Made by a program: the position numbers and the translations under genes. From Phytophthora colocasiae (taxonomy: Eukaryota > Oomycota > Peronosporomycetes > Peronosporales > Peronosporaceae), in NCBI GenBank assembly GCA_018806915.1, contig JAGKQI010000091.1, forward strand, positions 2,046,001 through 2,110,000: a stretch of 64,000 nt of DNA, in the 5' to 3' direction. How positions within the stretch are numbered: the stretch's first letter is position 1; the number at the start of each line of letters is the position of its first letter. The notes beneath the pieces were generated by a model. That model saw nothing but the letters and a program-made list of their open reading frames with translations, was not told the origin of the DNA and searched no databases. Shown here piece by piece: positions 31,401-42,218 of the stretch.

Positions 31401-34055
31401 TCCACTCTGTTTAGAATCCTCAACTTGATCAGCAGAAACGTATCCACGTCGACAAAAAGAACCTGGCGAGCCTCGAGCTTGATGTCCATTGGAAGACAAA
31501 GGAGATTCATCACTGAAAGCAGGGTTGGAGCTCATCATCGTGAAATGAATAATATCTCCGATAATTTGGCATCGCCAATGCTCGACATTCCCCTTAACAT
31601 CTCCGAGGAAAAGCAGCGAGTTTAGACTATTGTGACCTTGGCTTCGCTTACTCGAGAATGCTCGCTGGCGGTAGTCTCTTTCACTCGCGATCGAGGTGAT
31701 ATTCGCTTTTTTCTCGATGGCTGGGTCTTGAATTTGCAGCGGAGTGAGCTCAAACGAGTTGTATGATCCATCACGAACACCTTTCCACGCAGACAACTTT
31801 CCAGGGAGGGATTCAATACCAAAAATCAGGACGGAATCAGGAACATATTCACCGTCGTCCGCGTACGAGGGACATACGCATAACAGTGCCAACTCAGGTT
31901 TTGCTTTCATGTGTAAAAATTGCTTCCAGCCACCATACATTGAAACCGCGCCTGCATGGACCATATTATCAACCCTGCGTGGGCTTTGCGGGTTTTGTTT
32001 TTCCAACGATAACAAGAAACTACGTCGAAGGTCAGATGCATATTCCTCAACAGTTTGCTCAGTTGTGCCCACATTGCCTTCGTTGACAGTGCCAAATGTT
32101 GATTGGCCTTGTGTCTTTGACTGAGAAATTGAGTCGTAAGTTTGTTGTCCTATCGACCCGTGGTGATTGTGCACGCACGCTGCCCGAAAGCGCATAAGCA
32201 GGGACTCCTCAGGTGGAAGCATGCCAATCAATTCAAAAACTTCCTTCACGTCCTTGCCAATAACGCTCTTGTTGTTAATACCCACGAGTTCATCTCCTTC
32301 GGCCACCTCACGAAGGAAATTGTTGCTGGAGCTATTTCGCGAAACAAGTAGCTTCCCGTTCCTCTCCTCAAATTGGATTTCGAACTCAGCGTTTGTTGGT
32401 TTTTGACACCCAACCTCGTATTCATACCCAGACTCCCCTGTCGCGTAGTCATAGAATGTCCAGGGCGACAAGCTTGGAGAGCGCGTCAGCTTTCGACGTT
32501 GTGGCAATTGTACCCTCGGAGACGATACAACAGCAACATCAGCTCTCGCTGATCGACCGTACACGTCAATAATGCCTGATTTGTAAGCTACCAGTAGTAA
32601 CGGGGTTGCGTCGAAATGCAGCGTCGGAACCCACTGAATGCACAAGACTTCACCGCTATTCTTCTCACAAGGCAACACTCCAGATGGAATGAGTCGTGAT
32701 TCAGCAGAAAACGCCGAGAAGGAAATCCAATAGACGAGAACTTCACTCCGGGAGTCACCGCTTTCAGAGGGATGCACATCGACGCTTGCAAGCAACGGCA
32801 ATGAGGGATGTGCTGACAAAGCTGATATCGAGCCAAGGTGACTCCGGTACCAGGATTTCTTCAAGATCTGTGATTGGCGGTCTCCCTCTCCAACTGCAAC
32901 GTGAAACGACATCATAATGTGATCTGCACGCTGTAGCACAATGCCCAGTTTAGAGGGCATGCCAAAGTAGTTTTGCGAAAAATACGCCATAACACAAACT
33001 TCTCCAAGCCGAACACTCATTCCATCCACTTTATTATCTTGCTCCTCGCCATCTTCTCCGTTCACTTTAATCTGTAGCGCCGTTTCCTCCACTGTTGGGC
33101 TGTCTGATACAATTCCCACAACTCTCCACAACCGCAAAACACCATTGTGATCAACGCCTGAAAGCCAATCTGCATGTTTATCATGTACGTCATTCACCAC
33201 TTGGAAGTTCTCATCACTAATATTCCTGTTCTTTGACATAACCCAGCGTACATTGTCGATTGGGAAAGTTGGTTCAAACACCAGCACTGGCTGAAACTGC
33301 ACCTGTCCCTCGTTTCTCTCTGTCCATATCCTGATCGACCTCGTAGCCGTACATGTCAACAGTATTCTCGCCGGTTCAAACCACTGAGCTTTCCTCGTTC
33401 CATCCGTCTCCAGAGCAGAATGCCACTGCGTCGTCGAAGGTTTCCACGAGAAGTACACCACAGGATCAGGGTGAATCAAACTTTCAACGTTGTCCAGCGT
33501 TTGGTTCTGTACAGGGTCTTCCAGTCTTTTCCTCATCCTCCAGACCTTGACCAGCTTTTCCTGTCTGTTCAACGTGGCAAAAACAAATGCACTGGGGGAA
33601 TACTTGGCCATATCACAGACTACCTGGTCGCTCTCCCATAGAACTTGAGCCTCATCATGTCGGGAAGTAGAAACCCTCACATCCAGCTTCCCAACGCCGA
33701 CTTCTCGTCCACAAAAGAGCAATTCGTCCGCACTTCGCGAGAAAGAGAGCCCACGGATATTATTGTGGGCTGCATCTAGGCGGAAGCAGCATACAACACC
33801 GAAGTGAACACTACTGCTCTCCTGTGGGTCTCTCTGTGGCGCGTGGACCAAAATTTGGTCCGCTGAAAGCGAGGCCAATTTGCCATGGAAAGCGCTCCAA
33901 CGTACGAAAGCCACTGGCGAGCTGTGGCCTGAGGGCGCGAGGCGCGAGAGAAGGATGAAGTCATCACTATCGTACAGTCGTATCTCCGTCTGCGTGGGCA
34001 CAGCCAGCACGTTGCGGCCGTCGATGCGCGTCCAGCTCCAGGAGCGCACCGCCAT
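25482..34055 (-). CDS. DMXL/Rav1-type V-ATPase assembly regulator with PDZ-, DEP- and C2-like domains
   Basis: Four exons, 34055-29905, 29830-29707, 29642-25704 and 25637-25482 (introns of 74, 64 and 66 bp), giving 2789 aa. The N-terminal half is WD40-type repeats. The Rav1 C-terminal signature lies around residues 1240-1500 (GLLWALHSDAQQFLWEHC, WLGLWIKNVKDLRGIVER, DVCLFYVALGKRKVL, RYEPAAAFFLL). Inserted in the propeller region near 535-640 is a PDZ-like module (VAEGDELVGINNKSV). A DEP-like segment sits near 2320 and a C2-like domain from about 2570 to the end (GVITVELIEAKDLIACSW ...), completed by the last exon. Rav1/DMXL proteins assemble the V-ATPase on endomembranes. The last exon was found by phase and ends cleanly in TGA. 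The second exon is only 124 bp. Confidence 0.82.
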
Positions 34056-34682
34056 TTTACCCTTCGATCTTTATGTGTTGAACTTTGGATGTTGCAGTTG
34101 GGACTATTATTTGTGATTTGTGAACATATCCGTTTTATGCTACCGATCACCAAAAATAGTGTCGGTAGACATGCCGGCCGATTCCCCAGCCGCTTCACCC
34201 ACAACCAACGCTGTGTTCTATCCATTCATGCACTGGCATCGTGGTCGATCAGGCTTGGAAACGCTATGGGGCTCATAGTATGGCCCATGATGCAGTTCAA
34301 GGTCAATGCAAAAAAAATAGAGCTCGCAGGTTCGAATTTTAGATCGCCTCGTTTACAATTACGAACTGCGTTAAAATGATTGTTGTACTTTAATGAAGAT
34401 TATAAAAATAAAAGACAGCAATCAAAAGGTTACATGAACGCTCACTACAACAAGGCGACTCTATTCCGCAACCCTACTCAGTATTTTATTATAGCTTGAC
34501 CTACAAAAGTCCTAGCACACCTCTTCTTTTAATCGCTAGTAGACATGTGTAGGATAGCTTCTACCAATCAACATGTCTTATAGGACGGACTATACCAAAC
34601 ACGAGATGGCGAAGAGAGTGTGGGTCTCTTCAAGAGACCAGTGCGGAAAGCGGCGCACAGAGGAAACTACCTGACTTGACGC
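34056..34682. other. Divergent intergenic region
   Basis: 627 bp between the DMXL-like gene (minus) and the PP2C-kinase fusion (plus). It is AT-rich in the middle (34370-34430). I see no open frame, repeat or RNA gene here that I can support. It presumably holds both promoters. Confidence 0.5.
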
Positions 34683-37600
34683 ATGGGCAATTGCTGCTCC
34701 ACGGAGGCCGCGGCCGTCGTCTCTATGCGCTCAGCCGACAAGGAACCGGAGGTGCAGGCTGTGCCGTACGCTGCTGTCCCTTCTCCGCTTAAGTACGCGG
34801 GCAATGAAGACACTGAGCCGCGTGTGAAGGATGAAGAGCCAGCCTCTTCTCCTTCGTCTCCTTCCCAGGCCCCAGAAGAGTCCGAAGACAGTTTCACACC
34901 TGCTCATTTACCCAGTAATAAGCACCTGGAGAACACGCACCACGTCAAGATCGGAGATTACAATTTACGCTATTCGTACTACTCCAAGCGCGGTTATTAC
35001 CCGGAAGCACGCAAGAAAGCCAATCAGGACAGCTATTACTGTGAAACACACTTTGCTGGAGATGATCAGAAGGCATTCTTTGCTGTCTTTGACGGGCATG
35101 GACAGTATGGAGATATCTGTTCGCAGTTTGCTGCTGAACAACTACCGGAAAACATTATCAAGAACATTGAGGAGAACGTGGGCATCTTGCCAGCTCTTAC
35201 GAGAGCTCATGTGCAGACGAACAGAGCTATGCATGAAGCTAGCTTTGACGACTCGATGAGTGGCACGACTTCCATCTCTGTGCTTTTCTGTGGTAACGAG
35301 ATTCATGTATCGAATGTGGGCGATTCCAGAGCGATCATTGCTCAGGAGAATCTCAAGGCTTCGACAAGGGAAGGAGAGGCGAACCTTGTTGCTAAGCCGT
35401 TGTCAATTGACCAAACACCCTTCCGACAGGTACGTCACTTTATGAAACGCTCTCGAGCGTTTTCTACTTTTTTGTCGTGCTGGAAACTGATCCTCTTATT
35501 CTGGCTACTAGGATGAGAGAGTACGAGTCAAGAAGTGTGGGGCAAGAATCTTGACGGTGGACCAAGTTGAAGGTTTGGAGCCTATCCATGAGAACTGGGG
35601 ACTGTCGTTAGGAGACGAGATCGATGAGAATGGAGACCCTCCGCGAATTTGGCACCCGTATGGACAGTACCCTGTAAGTTGCGGATGCATGTTGATGATG
35701 CCTTCATTTCTGATCCTGAATTTGTTATTTATCGGTACTGACTTTGCATCGTGCTAATTTTTGCAGGGTACGGCGTTCACGCGCAGCATTGGTGACTTAG
35801 TGTCCGAGGAGCTGGGTGTGACGGCTGAACCAGAAATTCTGTGCAAGGGCTTGAACCCCCACGACAAGTTCATCATCATTGCCAGTGACGGTGTGTTTGA
35901 GTTCCTCACGAGCCAGAATGTCGTCGACATTGTAAAGCAGTTCGAAAACCCGTCCGAAGCGTGTCATGCTCTTGTCGAAGAGGCATACAACCGCTGGCTT
36001 CAATTTGAAGTCCGCACAGATGATATTACCGCGATCTGCATCTTCCTGGACGGTGTTACCCCAGCAAGGGAACGCGATGGTCCTCGTGGCAGTATCTACG
36101 TTGGTGGAGAAGTTCTTGATCTGCAGTCAATGCAGAGGCCTGTGCGTGGTATCACTAAAAACCACGCTCGGAGAAATACGATTGTAGGAACGGACGCGAT
36201 TCGCTTGTCGCTCGCTGAAGCATTTTTGGATGATGACGACGAATCTGGACTTCCGAACCTGATTGAAAGTGAAGGAAAATCGGAGGCAGAGGAGGAATGG
36301 ATTAAGAAGGCGGTGCAGGGCAGCTTCTTGTTTAATCATCTGAGCGACCAAAAGGTATGGTATCAGAAAGAACTAGCAATTTTTCGAATAGTTTATTTAC
36401 ATGCTATGTGCGGCATTTTTTTCCAGATTCACGAGGTGATCTCTGTATTGAAGAAGCTCGAATTTAATGCTGGTGACATTGTGATGCGGCAAGGAGTCCC
36501 TGGTGATACTTTTTACCTGGTTAGTGTGGATATCCCTTTGTTTGATACTGTGCTTACCGGAAACTAATTTACTGTTCATTGAAGGTGGAGACTGGAAAGT
36601 TTGAAGCCCGTCATCTGAAGGACGAGACTCCGGAGCTCTCGCCCGAGAATGATTCCTCCCCAGAAGCTTATGGCGAGGTGGTTCAAGTGTACGAAGGTAC
36701 CAACGACTCGCATCCAACTTTCGGGGAGCTGGCGCTTATCTACCCGAAGCCTCGGGTAAACACGGTTGTTACGAAGGAAAATGGGACGCTGTGGGCGTTG
36801 GATCGGATTGCATTCCGCTCAATTTTGATGCGTGGACGACCGCTGCGTGATGTTGTTCGACGTCTGCGCCAGATTAGCTTGCTTCGTCCACTGACGGTTG
36901 CTCAGACTAACCTGGTTGCAGAAGAGATGCGCACTGTGGTGTTTGAACCAAACCAAGTCGTCCTTCACGAGGGCATGACCGAGCCAGGATTCTTCTTGAT
37001 TACAAGTGGCCGCATCGAATCGAACTCGAAGATGGACAATGTTGCACCTCTCGAGCTGAAGACGTTTGACTACTTTGGTGAAATCGCGCTTGTGCGGAGG
37101 CGTTCGATCAGGTATTGGCTTTGTGTGTGTGATCTTATACATTTTTCATTCTTATTAATTTTTTCGTATGAATATGTAGCCAACGTTCCATTCGTGCAAT
37201 TGAGCGCACAGAGTGCCTCTTCATCAGAAAACATGCATTTGAACTGGCTGTTGGCAAACTGTCCTCAATATTGGAGAAGGATAAGTTGCGCCGTGCGCGC
37301 AAGACGCGAATCGTAGAGGCGCAAAAGGAATCAAAGGTAAGTTCAGGTTTATTTGGTTTCATATTTGGTTTTGCACTAACCAAGGTTATTTGCACTACTT
37401 GACAGACAAATGCTTTTGTTCAATTCGACAATAAATCTAAGGCTGAGATGCCAAAGTCCATCAATGACCTGGAGGTTGTTGGAAGCGTCATGTCAGATTT
37501 GTCGAACACTGTCCGTCTCGTTGAAGTCAAGGGCTCGTCCCCGCCAGTTTACTTAACTTTGCGGTCGGTGAGCAAGCAGGCCATCGCTGATGCTGGTATG

Positions 37601-38691
37601 CAAACACACATCAGTGGCGAGCGTGACATTTACGTGTCTCTCTACGAGAAGAATGCCCTCGTCCCACAGCTTTTCGGAATGAGCTCGAACGACTCAGACA
37701 TCCACATGCTGTATGATACTCAAATCGTTGGCACACTCGAGAGCTTCTTGGATGGCGAACCACACGGCGAGTCTTTCGTTCGCTACTACGCCGCTCAAGT
37801 CGTCATGGCACTTGAGTTCATGCACTCGGTAAGCTGTTCTACATCCTGATTATTGTATTTCACGCCATCTAACAACGCTGCTACTTGCAGGAGGGTGTTG
37901 TTTCCCGTATGGTCGACCCTACGAACTTGATGGTTGACCGCAGTGGAAATCTTCGCATGATCAATCTGAGGTAATTGCTCTCGTTTATTCGTTTACTAGA
38001 TGGCACCTTCTAATTGTTTTCCATCTTATTGCCCAGACTTTCCAAGTACGTTGGCCGTGGCCGAACGTACACGGTGTGTGGTACCCCGGAATACCTCGCT
38101 CCGGAGCAAATCACTGGGGAAGGTGAGTTTCAATTCACATCGGATGGGCTTGTTTAAGATTCCTAACTCGTTTTGTTTACAGGCCACAACATCGCTGCGG
38201 ATTACTGGGCACTTGGTGTGCTTATGTATGAAATGCTCACTGGCGCTACCCCCTTTACCCGCGAAAACGAAAACGACTTGGAGATTTTGAATGATATCGC
38301 GTCGTTCCGCCCGGACCAGCTGTCGTGGCCTGAACACGCAAGTGCTGAGCTGAAGGATATCGTCGAAAATTTGTTGAGCCCGGATCTCTCGCGACGCCTC
38401 GGATACTCGGAAGTCCGCGCTGGTGCTTGCGAACCGATTAAGAAACACTCGTTTTTCGCTGGAACTTCATGGGAAGCCACGAAGATGGGCTCGTTTTCGG
38501 TACGTCATGTCGAACTTTTCATTGACAAATGTTGTCAGAAGTCCTAAACCTTGTCCTTCACTATTAAATAGGCACCTCTTGAGCCGGAGGCTGCATCAGA
38601 ATTTAAGCAGATTGCAGCGAGTGGAAGTCATGAAGACATGAACATTGGCAGCGTCTATACTGGTGATGCTGACTGGCTCGCCGGGTTTTAG
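34683..38691 (+). CDS. PP2C phosphatase - tandem cyclic-nucleotide-binding - pseudokinase fusion
   Basis: Eleven exons: 34683-35429, 35512-35673, 35767-36354, 36427-36519, 36585-37111, 37180-37336, 37406-37828, 37891-37970, 38037-38122, 38183-38499 and 38572-38691; 1099 aa. MGNCCS at the start is a myristoylation/palmitoylation signal for membrane attachment. The PP2C domain (about 98-455) keeps its metal-binding motifs (ANQDSYY, VFDGHGQYGD, NVGDSRAI, ASDGVFEFL, TDDITAI). Two CNB domains follow; the first has the binding cassette FGELALIYPKPRVNTV. The AGC-type kinase domain (about 775-1040) is broken at the active site: the HRD region reads VSRMVDPTN, DFG reads INLRL and the Lys strand reads LTLRSVSK, while CGTPEYLAPE and the C-lobe remain. 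The same architecture is known in plants (Arabidopsis At2g20050). A cyclic-nucleotide-regulated phosphatase is the most likely function. Confidence 0.87.
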
Positions 38692-38815
38692 ACATGTATA
38701 AATTCGCCGCAGCAACTCTACACGAGCACATCAAGTGAGCTAGCAGCTCCCGAACACCAATTCAAGTATTTTGTTTTTTTGCTACTAAAATGAACGCATA
38801 GCTTTGCTGTCATGT

Positions 38816-39418
38816 TCAAGAGGGGAAAACGAGTCCTGTGATCTCCATATCACCGAAGCATACCGTGCATCCTTCCAGCAAGCTCTGTACCAATGCAACA
38901 ACCATAAGTGCTGGTTCATGAGTCTCTCAATGTCCTATACTCACCGCATCATGGTTAACGCGTTTAGCGATACTGGGGAAGTACGTCTCAATCGCTTCAA
39001 CAGCTTTAGCATCAGTCTGCACACTTCTTGTCAATACTTTCCTCAATCTACTCATAGAAATCAACTCACCAGCAGCATTGAAGGTTGGAACTGGATCTCG
39101 TCGCTGTTTAGTTGACTCAAGTCTCCTCCAGTCTTCCTCACTACCAGCTCCACCTCCTTCTCCAGTGCAAAGTGTATCACTGTAAGTCGATACTCTTGAT
39201 ACCCTCCATCAGGACACGCCACACTGATAGACAACTTCAGTAATACAGCTAGAAATCTAGAAAGTAACTCACAAAGCTACATACCAGTCATCCACAGGAA
39301 TTTCTTCTCCCAATAGACCAAGTTGTGCTCGACTCGAGGCACAGACAAAGTATCCTTGGAACCAGGAGCCATCGCTGGGGAAGCACAGTGACGCCCGGCC
39401 GCTGCTCGAGAACGTCAT
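38816..39418 (-). CDS. Unknown small four-exon gene (142 aa)
   Basis: Exons 39418-39285, 39223-39070, 39016-38945 and 38884-38816 join with correct GT-AG signals (introns of 61, 53 and 60 bp) and continuous phase into 142 codons plus TGA. The start is ATG at 39418. The protein begins MTFSSSGRASLCFPSDGSWF, has a CVACPDGG motif near residue 45, a beta-rich middle (YRLTVIHFALEKEVELVVRK) and an alpha segment (KAVEAIETYFPSIAKRV). No known family was recognised and no signal peptide or membrane segment is seen. It lies tail-to-tail with the PP2C fusion (125 bp) and head-to-head with the GNAT gene. Its exons are so short that simple frame scans miss it. Exon joins are predicted, not proven. Confidence 0.65.
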
Positions 39419-39459
39419 CGTCTCTTGCCACCAATCAATTCCCTTCTCTGCAATTGACA
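39419..39459. promoter_or_regulatory. 41-bp bidirectional promoter / 5'UTR overlap
   Basis: Only 41 bp separate the two divergent ATGs. A CCAAT box lies at 39431-39435. The core promoters must overlap or lie inside the opposing transcript. Confidence 0.5.
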
Positions 39460-39933
39460 ATGGAGCTACGTTGCTTGACGAACGATGCAGCTCTTGTTAA
39501 AGCTGTGCAGAAGCTCAATCTAGGGGTTTTACCGGTACAACCTCCTGCCTTCTGCTACCGTCGAGCGGAGAAGGACCAGCACCAGTTATCGTGGGCTGCA
39601 GTGGACGGGGACGTTGTGACTGGCGCTGCAGTGGCGGATTTGGAGCTGGAACGGGACGGACTTCGAGCAATTCAACTTCGCACTCTGGCGGTTCCTGCTC
39701 GATTCCGTCGTCAAGGGATTGGGAGGCAGTTGGTGTTGAAGATCATTGAAAAAGCAAAAGAAGCGGAGGATGAAGACAGGATTGAGGCTGTGAGACTTCA
39801 TGTTCATGCTGGGAATGAAGAAGCGGTGGCGTTCTACAAAGCTTTGGGCTTCGTTGAAAAGGCTCAAGTGGAAAACTACTACCGACACTTGGAACCACGC
39901 ACGGCTCTTGTAATGGAATATCCATTGCACTAG
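39460..39933 (+). CDS. GNAT-family N-acetyltransferase
   Basis: 157 aa in one exon, with ATG at 39460 chosen because the open frame upstream lies over the divergent gene. Acetyl-CoA binding motif A is seen as LAVPARFRRQGIGRQLV (R/Q-x-x-G-x-G), followed by the motif B region HVHAGNEEAVAFYKALGF and a terminal strand. It resembles the ElaA/YhhY-type small acetyltransferases. The substrate cannot be read from the sequence. Size and completeness are typical of the family. Confidence 0.82.
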   Translation: MELRCLTNDAALVKAVQKLNLGVLPVQPPAFCYRRAEKDQHQLSWAAVDGDVVTGAAVADLELERDGLRAIQLRTLAVPARFRRQGIGRQLVLKIIEKAKEAEDEDRIEAVRLHVHAGNEEAVAFYKALGFVEKAQVENYYRHLEPRTALVMEYPLH

Positions 39934-39968
39934 TTAGACAGAAGGAGAAAGTTAAAGACTCTCTGAGC

Positions 39969-41081
39969 TCAATAGTAAGCCTTGAAGGTAGCTTGAGTGA
40001 AATCGTCGTAATTCATATCGTTGTGCCAGCGAGTGAGCAGCGGAGGCACGCCTTTGGGCAGGTTCTCGGTCTTTCCAGCCTCATTCGGGTCATTTGATCC
40101 ATCTCCCTTCGGTACAGCCATCTTCTCTTCAGGTAAAGGTTGCATGAACACAGCCAGCGTCTCACGGTTCACTCCTGTCACTTGCGGTCCACGAACTGCG
40201 TGTGGTGTAGCCTGAAGCGTGCCACCGGAGAGAATCTGCGATGTCTCTCCAATTTGGTACACTAAGTGTCCTGGTGGGATATTAGCCTTCAGAATCTCAC
40301 CACGGCGATTCTTCACATACAGTCCTGCAGCCGGATCTGGGTTAGGCACTGTCTCGCCCTTGGAATCTGTGAACATGGCCTGCACCAAACCCGTTAGCGC
40401 TCCGTGATCGTTATGCCAGCCACACCACGCGAACGAATCCTCAAGAGTCTTTGCCTCTTTCTGAGCTGCAATTTGCTCCTCGGACAACGAGTAATAGTGC
40501 AGCAGTCTGGCCTTGGAACACTTGCCCGTACTGATAATCCGGTGTAGCTTCCCCTTTTCGTATCCAGGACACTTCTTCTCCACAAGTTTATCACACTGAT
40601 GGGCCACAAGGACTCCCGTGTCCACGATCAATTGTCCCAACTTCATGAAGGCCATTTCCAGTTGCGGCAGCTCTTGAGGCCAGATATTGGGATGGTAGAA
40701 CGACGGGAACTTAGTAATGAGCTCCTGGTCTCCGTTTGACAAGTCGTTGATCTCTGGATTGTTGTAGTACGAGCCCTTGGCGTAGTCCGGTTGACCCTGC
40801 AAGTTCTCCTTGCCGTGACTCCATCCCAAGCTGTAGAACGCCTCAGGTAGTTCGCACTTGGCCTTGACATCGTCCGGTAGATTGGCGAATTGAAATGCCA
40901 ATGGCAGTAGACCACTTCGATTGGCACTGAGCTCTGGGACGCCACTCAAAACGAGAATTCCCATCCCTTCGTAGCCAAAAGCCTCCTCAATCACAGCAGA
41001 AAGGTCCTTCTTGGCTAGGAGATCTTCGTACGAGACCACAGGGACATCACGAGCCTCCACGGCGTCGTGGACAGAAGCCAT
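39969..41081 (-). CDS. 2-oxoglutarate/Fe(II)-dependent dioxygenase (isopenicillin N synthase-like)
   Basis: 370 aa, single exon, ATG at 41081. The jelly-roll iron site is complete: the HxD pair in WHNDHGALTGL (near residue 220), the distal His in LQATPHAVR (near 291), and the 2OG-anchoring Arg in NRETLAVF about 14 residues later. The N-terminal half has the DIOX_N-like pattern (VPVVSYEDLL ... EGMGILVLSGVP). Such enzymes hydroxylate or cyclise small molecules using 2-oxoglutarate and O2. The substrate is unknown. No signal peptide, so probably cytosolic. Confidence 0.85.
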   Translation of the reverse strand: MASVHDAVEARDVPVVSYEDLLAKKDLSAVIEEAFGYEGMGILVLSGVPELSANRSGLLPLAFQFANLPDDVKAKCELPEAFYSLGWSHGKENLQGQPDYAKGSYYNNPEINDLSNGDQELITKFPSFYHPNIWPQELPQLEMAFMKLGQLIVDTGVLVAHQCDKLVEKKCPGYEKGKLHRIISTGKCSKARLLHYYSLSEEQIAAQKEAKTLEDSFAWCGWHNDHGALTGLVQAMFTDSKGETVPNPDPAAGLYVKNRRGEILKANIPPGHLVYQIGETSQILSGGTLQATPHAVRGPQVTGVNRETLAVFMQPLPEEKMAVPKGDGSNDPNEAGKTENLPKGVPPLLTRWHNDMNYDDFTQATFKAYY

Positions 41082-41336
41082 TGTCGCAGTGGACGGTCAA
41101 TTGGGAAATGAGCGGATTGAGCGGACGAATATGGGCTAGGGTAGTCCACTTACAATTTGCAAGTGTAAAAACTGGTGACAGGGTAAGTATTCCGTTGGTG
41201 TTTGGTTCTGTCTTTGGTATACTTACCTTAGGTAAGCATTCCGTCGATGCAAGACATACATACTCGTTAACCACATTCGTATTAGTAGTATTGGACTAGT
41301 AGGGCCTTGTCAATGCTAATTGAAATAAGGGGGCAC

Positions 41337-42218
41337 TTAGTTTGCAGCAGCAGGCAAATTAGTACTACTACTCTGCACCACCTCCAGTAGGTCAGCTGCA
41401 ATCTCATTGATATGCTGGAGAAAGCATCCATGGCCGGCATCCTCGTACATGACGAACTTGGTGTGGTCACTAGCAAGAACCTCGTCAAAGTGAAGTGCGT
41501 GGGACACATTGATGCATTGATCTTGCCTTGCTCCAATGATGAGGATCGGGAAGCTGTTGTCTCGAATCTGGTGGAGCTTTTTGTCCGAAACACTGTGAAG
41601 AACCAGTGCTGCTGTCTGGCCAACAGCACCAGCTAATGACGGAGCACCCAACGTAGCAGCTACCTGCTTGTGGTACTTGAAAAACACATCACGCACAGTG
41701 CCATTGTCTCCATTCTTACTTTCCAATAAGGTCTCCGGGTACAGGAAGGACAAGATAGCGTTCGTTACCTTGCTCGAGTCTGAAGAAACCAACGTCGTGA
41801 GGATAGCGGGGTACGCAGAAGCATCAGGAGTAAATGAGCCAGGACTAGTTACGATCAGAGACAGTGACTGTAGTCGTTCCGGAGCAGCCAGTGCAATCTC
41901 CTGCAAGATCATTCCGCCCATACTCACTCCAGCAATGTGAGCAGTTTCCCAGCCAATGGCATCCAGTAGTGCCAACGTATCTTGAGCCATTCCGGACGTG
42001 GAGTATTTCCCCCAGGGAGCATCTGTATCACCCACACCTCGGTTGTCAAGTGTCAAGATTTTGAGAGTTTTGTTTGGGTTTTTCACCTCCCATTGACTCA
42101 GCAATCCATCGACAAGTGGTGCCCACTCCTCCTTTCGGTAGCTGTAGCCCATGATCAACACCAACCGTGTCTCGTTCTCGGAACTTCCATTGCCCACCTC
42201 TTGGATAAGGTACCCCAT
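41337..42218 (-). CDS. Alpha/beta-hydrolase, paralog 1
   Basis: 293 aa from ATG at 42218 (MGYLIQEVGNG). The catalytic triad is visible: nucleophile Ser in AGVSMGGM, Asp in IGARQDQCI and His in EDAGHGCF; the oxyanion/strand motif LDNRGVGDTDAPWGKYS is typical of epoxide-hydrolase/esterase-like members. An upstream ATG at 42321 opens a frame (MALNRLEEHMTSKYA) that is conserved in paralog 2, but it is out of frame with the body here: the spacer is 2 bp shorter than in the paralog (near 42245). Either the short start is used or the N-terminus has been lost by a frameshift. Its tandem paralog lies at 42516-45527. Confidence 0.8.
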   Translation of the reverse strand: MGYLIQEVGNGSSENETRLVLIMGYSYRKEEWAPLVDGLLSQWEVKNPNKTLKILTLDNRGVGDTDAPWGKYSTSGMAQDTLALLDAIGWETAHIAGVSMGGMILQEIALAAPERLQSLSLIVTSPGSFTPDASAYPAILTTLVSSDSSKVTNAILSFLYPETLLESKNGDNGTVRDVFFKYHKQVAATLGAPSLAGAVGQTAALVLHSVSDKKLHQIRDNSFPILIIGARQDQCINVSHALHFDEVLASDHTKFVMYEDAGHGCFLQHINEIAADLLEVVQSSSTNLPAAAN

